From positions 1 to 18,507 of the forward strand of contig JAZTZK010000009.1 of the NCBI GenBank assembly GCA_045637485.1: a stretch of DNA of 18,507 nt. The letters run 5' to 3'. How positions within the stretch are numbered: the stretch's first letter is position 1; each line of letters begins with the position of its first letter. Origin of the DNA: UBA2862 sp045637485. GTDB taxonomy: Bacteria; Bacillota; Clostridia; Christensenellales; Aristaeellaceae. The notes under the pieces are model-generated. The model searched no databases. It saw only the letters and a program-made list of their open reading frames with translations, and was not told the DNA's origin. The position numbers were made by a program, and so were the translations under genes. Positions 1 to 6,679 of the stretch are shown piece by piece.

Positions 1-270
<270 letters not shown>

Positions 271-625
271 TAAGGAAGAGAGTGAAGCGTAGAGAGTGGA
301 GAGTGGAGTCAAAGCAAGCGAAAGCCAGCGGAGACAAAGCGGGACACGAAGACGAACACTCGGGAGCCAGTGGTTTGTGGAGCGGAGGAATCCGCGGGGA
401 CGCCGTAGAAGGCGTCGGCAGAGAGAAGTTTCAAAGAGAGTGAAGGAAGTCACCTTGGTCAGGTGATGAACAGAACTCGATCCTGTGCGGTTTTGAGGGT
501 GCGGATAAAGCCAAGCCCCTGTGCGAAAGCCCAAAGCGACGCCGAGTAAAGGAAGACGCGAGCCGGTTCGATAGGCGAGCGGCGAAAAGAGAAAGGCGGC
601 GGCAATAGGCTCCTGCACAGCAGAT
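271..625 (+). other. Long 23S-5S intergenic transcribed spacer
   Basis: About 355 bases separate the 23S end from 5S. There is no tRNA and no believable coding region. The first half is purine-rich. Small hairpins are visible: GCGGA/TCCGC (382-386/391-395), GACGCC/GGCGTC (399-404/411-416) and TCACCT/AGGTGA (450-455/461-466). They could be rRNA processing sites, but this is inference. The length is larger than the roughly 50-150 bases common in Firmicute operons. Confidence 0.8.
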
Positions 626-742
626 TTCCGGTGACAATAGCCTGAGGGACCCACCTGTTCCCATCCCGAACACAGAAGTTAAGCCTCAGCACGCTGATAG
701 TACTTGGCTGGAAACGGCCCGGTAGGGTAGGTCGTCGCCGGA
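626..742 (+). rRNA. rrf: 5S ribosomal RNA
   Basis: The gene is about 117 nt. Its terminal helix I is visible: TCCGGTGAC (627-635) pairs with GTCGCCGGA (734-742) over 9 positions with one wobble. The conserved core CCCATCCCGAACACAGAAGTTAAG lies at about 660-683, here described by its key words CCGAACAC and AAGTTAAG. A hairpin terminator follows 8 bases later, so this is the last gene of the rRNA operon. Confidence 0.96.
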
Positions 743-749
743 TCTCATC

Positions 750-782
750 GAGAGTCGTTCGTTGGAATGGCTCTCTTCTTTT
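750..782 (+). terminator. Rho-independent terminator of the rRNA operon
   Basis: An 11-bp stem (GAGAGTCGTTC, 750-760, with GAATGGCTCTC, 765-775, including G-U pairs) closes a GTTG loop and is followed by TTCTTTT. It sits directly behind 5S rRNA. Confidence 0.92.
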
Positions 783-793
783 ATCCCGGCGGG

Positions 794-822
794 TTGATTT
801 AGAGCAGATATTCGGATATAAT
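794..822 (+). promoter_or_regulatory. Sigma-A promoter for thpR
   Basis: TTGATT (794-799) and TATAAT (817-822) are separated by exactly 17 bp. The predicted start site is near 829, giving a leader of about 55 nt before thpR. The promoter lies just after the rRNA operon terminator, so thpR appears to be transcribed independently. Confidence 0.8.
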
Positions 823-884
823 GGAGTTGGATACAGTGAAGGCATAATAACCATGCCAACGGCTGCGGGGAGGTGGTATGTGCC

Positions 885-1379
885 ATGAGGCTGTTTATAG
901 CGGTGCGGTTGTCGGAGAATATGCGCGATGCGATATGCAATGTCCAGAACGATTTGCTGCGCATGGGTGTCCGGGGCAGCTATACGCCCAGGGAGAATCT
1001 GCACCTGACCCTTGCCTTTATCGGAGAGTATAATGACACGGAACAGGTGTTGGAGGTCATGCGCGGCATATCCTTTGAACCGTTTGAACTGAGGCTTGAG
1101 GGTATGGGTTGCTTTGGCGATTTGTGGTGGGCAGGCCTGGAGCCGTCCGTGGGGCTGCAAGGCTATGTCCGTCAGCTGCGCCACGCTCTGGCGGAAGCCG
1201 GCATACCCTTTGACAGAAAGCGCTTTTCGCCGCATATTACGATGTTGCGCAGGGCAAGTGCAGATATATCAAAGCTTCGAGGGATATCAATCAAAGGAAA
1301 TGGCATGATTGCGGATCATACGTCGCTGATGCGCTCTGACAGGGGCAAAAGGGGAATGATCTATACGGAAATTCAATGA
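885..1379 (+). CDS. thpR: RNA 2',3'-cyclic phosphodiesterase (2H family)
   Basis: A 164-residue protein of the LigT/ThpR branch of the 2H phosphoesterase superfamily. These cytoplasmic enzymes hydrolyse 2',3'-cyclic phosphate RNA ends (and can ligate 2'-5' in vitro). Both signature HxTx tetrapeptides are present: H40-L-T42-L and H117-I-T119-M, in their usual contexts (NLHLTLAFIGE and FSPHITML). The N-terminus MRLFIAVRL is typical of the family. The ATG at 885 is chosen because it starts at that conserved strand and has GGGGAGGTGG (867-876) upstream; an in-frame GTG at 873 would overlap that ribosome-binding site. The length matches the family (about 170-190) at the short end. The stop codon overlaps an ATG by ATGA. 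The physiological substrate in bacteria is generally unsettled. Confidence 0.93.
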   Translation: MRLFIAVRLSENMRDAICNVQNDLLRMGVRGSYTPRENLHLTLAFIGEYNDTEQVLEVMRGISFEPFELRLEGMGCFGDLWWAGLEPSVGLQGYVRQLRHALAEAGIPFDRKRFSPHITMLRRASADISKLRGISIKGNGMIADHTSLMRSDRGKRGMIYTEIQ

Positions 1380-1419
1380 ATAATCAGGATATAAAGCTCG
1401 AAGACCGGGGCGTGAGCGT

Positions 1420-1569
1420 ATGAAGTGGATTTATATCGCGCTGCTTGTGAGCGTGATTATTGCGCCGTTTGACGCTTTGTATATGTATATCAAATCGGAA
1501 AAGCGAAAAGACGCGCTGAAAAAGCAAAGGCATAAGACCGAGCATTCTGAAAACAAAGAGGATCCTTAG
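1420..1569 (+). CDS. Small single-pass membrane protein, unknown function
   Basis: A 49-codon ORF (ATG 1420, TAG 1567-1569). The first 24 residues form one hydrophobic segment (MKWIYIALLVSVIIAPFDA and on), followed by a highly charged Lys/Glu-rich tail (SEKRKDALKKQRHK...). This is the layout of a small N-anchored membrane protein with a cytoplasmic basic tail. It lies 40 bp after thpR on the same strand and is followed by a strong hairpin, which supports a real transcript end. The ribosome-binding site is weak (GGGG at 1407-1410), so translation may depend on coupling: a 15-codon ORF bridges thpR and this start with ATGA-type overlaps at both ends. No family is recognised. Confidence 0.5.
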   Translation: MKWIYIALLVSVIIAPFDALYMYIKSEKRKDALKKQRHKTEHSENKEDP

Positions 1570-1577
1570 GGCACAAA

Positions 1578-1638
1578 ACCCCCTCGTCCTGCCACAGATG
1601 GGCGATCGCGTCGCCTGTCTGGGTTGAAACGAGGGGGT
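1578..1638. terminator. Bidirectional terminator between convergent genes
   Basis: ACCCCCTCGT (1578-1587) pairs perfectly with ACGAGGGGGT (1629-1638). The interior forms a second paired block (CAGATGGGCGA with TCGCCTGTCTG, wobble-containing). Read on the minus strand the stem is followed by TTTTG, which fits ending the NlpC/P60 gene transcript. On the plus strand the tail is ATATTCCGTTT, so termination there is probably weaker. Confidence 0.75.
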
Positions 1639-1652
1639 ATATTCCGTTTACC

Positions 1653-2819
1653 TCAGGTGAAGACCCTGCGGGCACAGTGGAAATTGCGCTTATAGTAATC
1701 GGATTTCGAGGAGACCAGCTGGCTGATGATGACCTCTTTGGCGGTGTAAGAAGCGTGGATGATTTCACCATAGCCCAGATAGATGGCGGCGTGGTCTGGA
1801 GTATCGCTGGTATCGGTATGGAAGTAGACCAGATCGCCAGGAGCCAGTTCATCGTAGGAAACCTCCATGAAGCGGCTGTCGCTGACCTGTTTGCTGGTGG
1901 AATCCTTCAGTTTGACGCCGACCTGCTTGTAGCACCAGTATGTAAAGCCGATGCAGTCAAAGCTGTTGGGTCCGAAATTATGCCTGGTGTCGTAGGGCTT
2001 GCCCAGCTTACTCCGGGCATATTCGAGCAGCTTGTCAATTATATCGTTTTCAGAGGAGCCGTTCTCAAGAACCTGAAGCGATACAGTGTGGGAAACATCG
2101 TTGTACATGGTCACCTTGATCTTGCACATACCGGGCGCAATGGCGGTGACGAGGCCCTTTTCGTCGATTGAGGCGATCTCAGGGTCGCTACTGGAGAAGG
2201 TGAAGCTCCCGCCGTAGCCGCTGTCGAATTTTATCTTGTACTGGCCGACCTGGCCGACCTTCAGCGAACCGTTCTTCGGCGATATGGAGAAGTTTCTGGC
2301 TTTGGGAGATTTCAATACGTTGACTTTGCACTTAATTTCCTTTTTATAGCCCTCCACCTTTGCATATATGGTGGTTTTGCCCTTTTTGACGCCGGTGACC
2401 TTACCGGTCTTGGAATCGACCTTTGCGATTTTTTTGTTGGCGGAGCGCCATTTGATTTTCGGCGATTTTCCGTTGCTCACCGTCATCTGGACCTTCAGCT
2501 TGGTGTATTTTTCCTTTTCGCCGATGGTTATGGATGTGGCTGAAAGAACAGGACTGGATTTGTTGGACTGATGGACGCCGTCAGACGGTTCGTCCTCTTC
2601 ACCGGTGATTTGCATGCTGTCGTCTGTCTCAGGATCACTGAGCAGATCGACGTCTATGATGCCCAGGTCCCCGAGTACCAGCGCATCGGGCAGTCGGACT
2701 TCAGATTCCGAGAATTCCGTTTCGTCTATGCTGACATCCTCTGATTCGGCAAAAGCGGAATAATTAAAGGTGGTTAGTAACAGTGCCAATAAAAGCGCGA
2801 GGCTGAAATATCGTTCCAT
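1653..2819 (-). CDS. Secreted NlpC/P60 peptidoglycan hydrolase with two Ig-like (BIG2) domains
   Basis: A 388-residue exported protein. A signal peptide covers residues 1-24 (ending SAFA before ESED), followed by an acidic low-complexity stretch (25-85). Two bacterial Ig-like repeats lie at about 92-168 and 174-252; the first carries WRSANKKIAKVDSKTGKVTG and the second SSDPEIASIDEKGLVTAI, both typical BIG2. A C-terminal NlpC/P60 domain (258-388) has catalytic Cys289 in NSFDCIGFTYWCY, His343 in DHAAIYLG and His355 in IIHASY. The family cleaves peptide stems of peptidoglycan, usually gamma-D-Glu to diamino acid bonds. BIG2 domains likely hold the enzyme at the wall. It is the only minus-strand gene. 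The start is supported by GGGAGG upstream and a good promoter. Exact cleavage specificity cannot be read from the sequence. Confidence 0.92.
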   Translation of the reverse strand: MERYFSLALLLALLLTTFNYSAFAESEDVSIDETEFSESEVRLPDALVLGDLGIIDVDLLSDPETDDSMQITGEEDEPSDGVHQSNKSSPVLSATSITIGEKEKYTKLKVQMTVSNGKSPKIKWRSANKKIAKVDSKTGKVTGVKKGKTTIYAKVEGYKKEIKCKVNVLKSPKARNFSISPKNGSLKVGQVGQYKIKFDSGYGGSFTFSSSDPEIASIDEKGLVTAIAPGMCKIKVTMYNDVSHTVSLQVLENGSSENDIIDKLLEYARSKLGKPYDTRHNFGPNSFDCIGFTYWCYKQVGVKLKDSTSKQVSDSRFMEVSYDELAPGDLVYFHTDTSDTPDHAAIYLGYGEIIHASYTAKEVIISQLVSSKSDYYKRNFHCARRVFT

Positions 2820-2879
2820 AAATCGTTGACGCCTCCCAAGTCGGACTAATCAAATACGACGAAGAAACCAATCATATAC

Positions 2880-2908
2880 ATTGTACCACGAAATACAATA
2901 ACTGTCAA
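2880..2908 (-). promoter_or_regulatory. Sigma-A promoter for the NlpC/P60 gene
   Basis: On the minus strand TTGACA (complement of 2903-2908) and TACAAT (complement of 2880-2885) are 17 bp apart. The -35 box is perfect. A 10-bp palindrome AACAATTGTT (2907-2916) touches the -35 box, and a near-palindrome ATTGTGATCGCAAT (2936-2949) lies just beyond it; either might bind a regulator. Confidence 0.8.
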
Positions 2909-2936
2909 CAATTGTTAATAATTATACATAAAAAAA

Positions 2937-2965
2937 TTGTGATCGCAATGTGATAATTATATGAT
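2937..2965 (+). promoter_or_regulatory. Candidate distal promoter of the liv leader
   Basis: TTGTGA (2937-2942) and TATGAT (2960-2965) with a 17-bp spacer. Both hexamers deviate from consensus, but the predicted start site (about 2972) coincides with a perfect inverted repeat, and a ribosome-binding site, short ORF and terminator follow in order. It faces away from the NlpC/P60 promoter, so the two are divergent. Confidence 0.45.
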
Positions 2966-2971
2966 TTACCA

Positions 2972-2992
2972 GTGAAACAAAATATGTTTCAC
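2972..2992. promoter_or_regulatory. Operator-like inverted repeat upstream of the liv operon
   Basis: GTGAAACA-AAATA-TGTTTCAC: perfect 8-bp arms with a 5-bp centre, the geometry of a dimeric helix-turn-helix repressor site. It covers positions around +1 to +20 of the candidate promoter at 2937-2965. The cognate regulator is not identifiable. Confidence 0.5.
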
Positions 2993-3034
2993 AATGTATA
3001 CTATTATAGAAAGATTCAAGCGGGAGGAGTCGCG

Positions 3035-3127
3035 TTGTATCTGTCAAAACGGACATTTATAAATACACAATGCCCTACGGGACACAATTTGCATGCAAAT
3101 TCAATATATTTCTGCAAAAACAGATGA
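3035..3127 (+). CDS. Candidate 30-codon leader peptide upstream of livJ
   Basis: A TTG start (3035) lies 5 nt after a strong Shine-Dalgarno GGGAGGAG (3022-3029). The frame runs 30 codons to TGA at 3125-3127. The peptide begins MYLSKRTFINTQ and ends SIYFCKNR; it contains two Cys, two His and several Asn, with only two Leu and two Ile after the start, so it is not an obvious branched-chain-amino-acid attenuator peptide. The stop codon falls exactly at the 3' arm of a long hairpin whose 5' arm lies inside the ORF, which is the arrangement expected of ribosome-controlled attenuation. Evidence is positional only; it may instead be a chance ORF. Confidence 0.35.
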   Translation: MYLSKRTFINTQCPTGHNLHANSIYFCKNR

Positions 3128-3153
3128 ATTGTGTCCGCCACAGGCGGATTTTT
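3079..3153 (+). promoter_or_regulatory. Putative attenuator: overlapping long hairpin and terminator
   Basis: GGACACAATT (3080-3089) is perfectly complementary to AATTGTGTCC (3127-3136). A compact stem TCCGCC/GGCGGA (3134-3139/3143-3148) followed by TTTTT (3149-3153) looks like an intrinsic terminator. The two structures share 3134-3136 and so compete. A further alternative partner GCGGAC lies at 3159-3164. The structure sits 55 bp before the proximal livJ promoter and would only act on transcripts begun further upstream. Confidence 0.45.
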
Positions 3154-3207
3154 GTGGAGCGGACGCACAAAGCATACAGAAATACTGCAAAATAAACAAT
3201 TTTGGGG

Positions 3208-3236
3208 TTGCATTTGTGTTTTGAAAAATGTATAAT
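3208..3236 (+). promoter_or_regulatory. Proximal sigma-A promoter of the liv operon
   Basis: TTGCAT (3208-3213) and perfect TATAAT (3231-3236) with a 17-bp spacer. The predicted start is near 3243, giving a very short leader of about 27 nt with AGGAGG (3255-3260) before the livJ ATG. This is probably the main promoter. Confidence 0.87.
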
Positions 3237-3269
3237 AGCGCTATCCAAATTAACAGGAGGTTTTTTCTC

Positions 3270-4418
3270 ATGAAAAAGGTATTGGCAATCGTATTGGCAA
3301 TGATGCTGGTCCTCTCCGCGGCGGCCATGGCTGAGACCGTGAAGATCGGCGTGTATGAGCCCGCCTCCGGCGACAGCGGCGCCGGCGGAAAGCAGGAGAT
3401 TCTGGGCATGCAGTACGCGAACAAGGAGACGCCTACCGTAGAGATCGGCGGCACGACCTACGACGTCGAGCTGGTCTATGCTGACAACGGCTCCTCCACC
3501 GACAAGGCCCCCTCTGCCGCGCAGAAGCTGGTGTCCGAGGGCGTATCCGTGGTGCTGGGCAGCTACGGCTCCGGCGTGTCCATCGCGGGCAGCCAGTACT
3601 TTGCCGACGCGAATATCCCCGCCATCGGCGTTACCTGCACCAACCCGCAGGTCACCGCGGGCAATGATCACTACTTCCGCATTTGCTTCCTGGATCCCTT
3701 CCAGGGCACCGTGCTGGCCAACTACGCCGCCAAGGAGCTGAGCGCGACCACCGCGTACTGCCTGGGCGAGCTGGGCAACGACTATGACCAGGGCCTTCTG
3801 ACCTACTTCAAGCAGGCGTTCGAGGGTCTGGGCGGCACTGCGATCGTGGAGAGCTTCCCCACCGGTACCGCTGACTTCACCTCCTATCTGACCAATGCCG
3901 CCAACTATGGCGCGCAGGTGTTCTTCTGCCCCGTGTCCATCGCCTATTCCACCCAGATCGTGCAGCAGGCTGCCAGCCAGGGCGCGACCTTCCCGATCCT
4001 GGGCTCTGACACCCTGGACAGCAACGTCGTGGCCGAGGCCGCCAAGGGCACCAATGTGGACGTGATCATCACCACCTTCTATCAGGAGGGCGCTACCCCC
4101 GCGTTCGACGAGGGCTTCAAGGCCTGGCTGAACGAGGATTCCGAGGCCATGACCAACAACGGCGGCAACGACATGATCTCTGCCGTGTCCGCCATGGGCT
4201 ATGACGCCTACTACACCGCGCTCGAGGCGCTGAAGGCTGCCGGCTCCATCGATTCCGCCGCAGTCAAGGCCGCCCTGCCGTCCGTGACGCTGACCGGCGT
4301 GTCCGGCGAGATCGCCTTTGACGAGACCGGCGACGCCATCCGCGACGCGGCCTTCATCAAGAAGATCAACAACGAGACCGGCGACTGGGAGTTCGTGACG
4401 GAGCAGACCGTCCAATAA
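3270..4418 (+). CDS. livJ: Branched-chain-type amino acid ABC transporter, substrate-binding protein
   Basis: A 382-residue periplasmic-binding-protein fold type I receptor of the LivJ family (Peripla_BP_6), feeding the permease encoded downstream. An N-terminal signal peptide (MKKVLAIVLAMMLVLSAAAMA) would be cleaved after residue 21. Family blocks are present: KIGVYEPASGDSGAGGKQEILGMQYA near the N-terminus, the ligand-loop region VVLGSYGSGVSIAGSQ followed by IGVTCTNPQVT, and GELGNDYDQG. The start ATG at 3270 is chosen for the signal peptide and for AGGAGG at 3255-3260; an upstream in-frame ATG at 3228 lies in the promoter. Unusually for a Firmicute binding protein there is no lipobox Cys, so membrane tethering is not evident. 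The true ligand could be Leu/Ile/Val or another small amide or amino acid; the family is broad. Confidence 0.93.
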   Translation: MKKVLAIVLAMMLVLSAAAMAETVKIGVYEPASGDSGAGGKQEILGMQYANKETPTVEIGGTTYDVELVYADNGSSTDKAPSAAQKLVSEGVSVVLGSYGSGVSIAGSQYFADANIPAIGVTCTNPQVTAGNDHYFRICFLDPFQGTVLANYAAKELSATTAYCLGELGNDYDQGLLTYFKQAFEGLGGTAIVESFPTGTADFTSYLTNAANYGAQVFFCPVSIAYSTQIVQQAASQGATFPILGSDTLDSNVVAEAAKGTNVDVIITTFYQEGATPAFDEGFKAWLNEDSEAMTNNGGNDMISAVSAMGYDAYYTALEALKAAGSIDSAAVKAALPSVTLTGVSGEIAFDETGDAIRDAAFIKKINNETGDWEFVTEQTVQ

Positions 4419-4435
4419 GAACCCTGCCCGAACCT

Positions 4436-4461
4436 TCGGCGGAGGCCTTCGCCTCCGCCGA
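4436..4461 (+). terminator. Stable intra-operon hairpin after livJ
   Basis: TCGGCGGAGGC (4436-4446), loop CTTC, then GCCTCCGCCGA (4451-4461): 11 perfect base pairs. There is no proper T-run, so it is more likely a partial terminator or an RNA-stabilising 3' hairpin that raises binding-protein mRNA over permease mRNA, as is common between receptor and permease genes. Confidence 0.6.
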
Positions 4462-4494
4462 TGCTTGATTATTCGCCGCACCTTGCGGCAGGTT

Positions 4495-4572
4495 GTAGGG
4501 GCGCCGTTGCGGCGTCCGCCCGAGTACAAAGCACATCCCTGTACCTGGCGGGCGGCGCAACGCCGCCCCTAC
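4495..4572. repeat. Small imperfect inverted-repeat element (REP/MITE-like)
   Basis: About 78 bp bounded by GTAGGGGCG-type ends in opposite orientation: GTAGGGGCGCCGTTGCGGCG at 4495-4514 and its near complement ending CGCCCCTAC at 4572. The inverted ends match over roughly 28 positions with a few mismatches around a short AT-richer middle (AGTACAAAGCACATCCCTGTAC). No coding capacity. The look is that of a dispersed non-autonomous element; only one copy is in this window. Confidence 0.6.
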
Positions 4573-4614
4573 GGCGGTTAAGGAACTACTGAGCTTAAAA
4601 GGAGCGTTCCCGAC

Positions 4615-5538
4615 ATGTGGAATACCGTATTTCCCTACATCCTCTCCGGCATATCGGTCGGCGGACAGTACGCGCTGATCGCCATCGGTTATACGATGGT
4701 CTACGGCATACTGCGCCTGATCAACTTTGCCCACGGCGATGTTTTCATGGTGTCCGGCATCATCATGGTGTACATGGCGGCCAGCGGTGTGCCGCTGTGG
4801 CTGTGCATACCGCTGGTGCTGGTGCTGACGGCGCTGATCGGCTTTGTCATTGAGCGGGTGGCCTACAAGCCGCTGCGCAACGCGCCCCGCATGAGCGCCA
4901 TGATCTCGGCCATCGGCGTCAGCTATACATTGCAGAACCTGGTGCTGTATATCACCGGCGGCCTGAACCAGATCTATCCCACCATTCCCTGGATATCCGA
5001 TTCCGTGACGATCTTCGGCGCGACCACCAAGATGGTCACGATCATCACGCCCTTCCTGACCATCATATTGGTGGTGGCGCTGGTGTTGCTGATCAACCAC
5101 ACCAAGATCGGCATGGCCATGCGGGCCGTCTCCCGCGATTTTGAGACCAGCCAGCTGATGGGCATCAAGATCAACAGCGTCATATCGATGACCTTTGTCA
5201 TCGGCACGTTCCTGGCGGGCGTGGCCTCTGTGCTGTACTTTACCAACTATACCACGGTCATCCAGACCTCCGGCGCCATGCCGGGCCTGAAGGCCTTCGT
5301 GGCGGCGGTGTTCGGCGGCATCGGCTCCATCCCCGGCGCGGTGGTGGGCGCCTTCATCATCGGCATTGCTGAAAATATCATCAAGGGCCTGGACATCATA
5401 CTGTTCAAGGCGGGCATCCTCTCCGGCCCCATGGGCTTGGCCACCTTCTCCGATGCCTTCACGTTCGCCCTTTTGATCATCATACTGGCCGTCAAGCCCA
5501 CGGGTCTGTTCGGCGAGAAAATTACGGACAAGGTGTGA
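4615..5538 (+). CDS. livH: Branched-chain amino acid ABC transporter permease LivH
   Basis: A 307-residue polytopic inner-membrane protein, one of the two pore subunits partnering LivM. It begins with the typical first helices (YILSGISVGGQYALIAIGYTMVYGILRLINFAHGDVFM), a hallmark of LivH. The cytoplasmic coupling segment MRAVSRDFETSQLMGIKI, which contacts the ATPases, lies at about 163-180. The C-terminus TGLFGEKITDKV matches family ends. The start has AAAGGAG (4598-4604) 10 nt upstream. It is preceded by a 196-bp gap from livJ that holds a hairpin and an inverted-repeat element, and followed 10 bp later by livM. Confidence 0.95.
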   Translation: MWNTVFPYILSGISVGGQYALIAIGYTMVYGILRLINFAHGDVFMVSGIIMVYMAASGVPLWLCIPLVLVLTALIGFVIERVAYKPLRNAPRMSAMISAIGVSYTLQNLVLYITGGLNQIYPTIPWISDSVTIFGATTKMVTIITPFLTIILVVALVLLINHTKIGMAMRAVSRDFETSQLMGIKINSVISMTFVIGTFLAGVASVLYFTNYTTVIQTSGAMPGLKAFVAAVFGGIGSIPGAVVGAFIIGIAENIIKGLDIILFKAGILSGPMGLATFSDAFTFALLIIILAVKPTGLFGEKITDKV

Positions 5539-5548
5539 GGTGAGCGGA

Positions 5549-6679
5549 ATGAGCAACAGTCTGACAAAGAAGAAGATCGATTCCGCCACGATCATATCGG
5601 CGGTCATCGTCGCCTGTATCTATGTTGCCGTATTTGTCGCAGAGCAGTTCATACCGGCCACCTCCATGCTGTTTACAGTGCTGAAGAAGGGCGCAACCTA
5701 CGCGCTGGTGGCAGTATCCATGAACCTGTGCAACGGCTTTACCGGCATATTCAGCCTGGGTCAGGCCGGCTTCATGCTGATCGGCGCGTATGTGTACGGC
5801 ATATTTACCATTCCCCTGGCTGCGCGCATGGACGTCTATCAGTACTATAACGGCGGCCTGGTTCAGTTCACGCTGCCCTGGTTCATCGCCATGATACTGG
5901 GCGGCCTGGCGGCGGCGTTCTTCGCCTTCCTGATCGGCCTGCCGGTGCTGCGGCTGAAGAGCGACTATCTGGCCATCGCCACGCTGGGCTTCGCGGAGAT
6001 CATCCGCGCCCTGTTCCAGTGGGACAAGCTGGGCCCGATCACCAACGGCTCAAACATGCTGCGCCTGTTTCCCACGTTCAATGATTTCAACATCCGGGGC
6101 GCGGAAGGCCAGGTGACGGTTTACCTGTCCACGCTGGTGCCGCTGCTGATAGCCGGCGTGTGCATCGGCGTGATCATATTGCTGATCAACTCCACCTTCG
6201 GCCGGGCCCTGAAGGCCATCCGGGACGACGAGATCGCCGCCGAGGCCATGGGTATCCGCCTGGCCAGCCACAAGCGCCTGGCGTTCTGCATCTCCTCGTT
6301 CTTCGCGGGGATGGGCGGCGCGATGCTGGCCATGTACCAGACCACCGTGCAGGCCAAGAGCTTTACAACTGCCATGACCTATGAGATCCTGCTGATCGTG
6401 GTCATCGGCGGCATCGGTTCGGTGACGGGCAGCTGCATCTCCTCATTCCTGTTCGTGGCGGCCTCCGAATGGTGGCTGCGCTTCCTGGACCAGAAGCAGA
6501 TGATCGGCGATTTCGAGGTGCCGCTGCTGCGCAACGGCTTCCGCCTGGTGGTGTTCTCCATTATCATCATGATCGTCGTGCTGTTCTTCCGCCAGGGTAT
6601 CATGGGCACGAGGGAGCTGCCGGATGTGATACGGGGCTGGCAACGCAAGGGCAAAGGAAAGGAGGCGCAGGGAAGATGA
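5549..6679 (+). CDS. livM: Branched-chain amino acid ABC transporter permease LivM
   Basis: A 376-residue polytopic membrane protein, the second permease subunit. LivM-type blocks are visible: ALVAVSMNLCNGFTGIFSLG near residue 55, LRLKSDYLAIATLGFAEI near 135, and the ATPase-coupling loop FGRALKAIRDDEIAAEAMGI near 213-232, followed by FCISSFFAGMGGAM. The ATG at 5549 is preferred over an in-frame GTG at 5540 because GAGGTGAG (5537-5544) then serves as ribosome-binding site. The stop overlaps the livG start by ATGA, implying translational coupling. Confidence 0.95.
   Translation: MSNSLTKKKIDSATIISAVIVACIYVAVFVAEQFIPATSMLFTVLKKGATYALVAVSMNLCNGFTGIFSLGQAGFMLIGAYVYGIFTIPLAARMDVYQYYNGGLVQFTLPWFIAMILGGLAAAFFAFLIGLPVLRLKSDYLAIATLGFAEIIRALFQWDKLGPITNGSNMLRLFPTFNDFNIRGAEGQVTVYLSTLVPLLIAGVCIGVIILLINSTFGRALKAIRDDEIAAEAMGIRLASHKRLAFCISSFFAGMGGAMLAMYQTTVQAKSFTTAMTYEILLIVVIGGIGSVTGSCISSFLFVAASEWWLRFLDQKQMIGDFEVPLLRNGFRLVVFSIIIMIVVLFFRQGIMGTRELPDVIRGWQRKGKGKEAQGR

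Noticed and set aside
555..585. GGTTCGATA in the 23S-5S spacer, resembling a tRNA T-loop
   Set aside because: No acceptor stem, D-arm or anticodon arm can be built around it.
3075..4529. A 484-codon open frame antisense to livJ
   Set aside because: It mirrors the C-rich third positions of livJ, has low-complexity His/Gly/Val/Ala composition, no ribosome-binding site and no family motif; livJ on the other strand is unmistakable.
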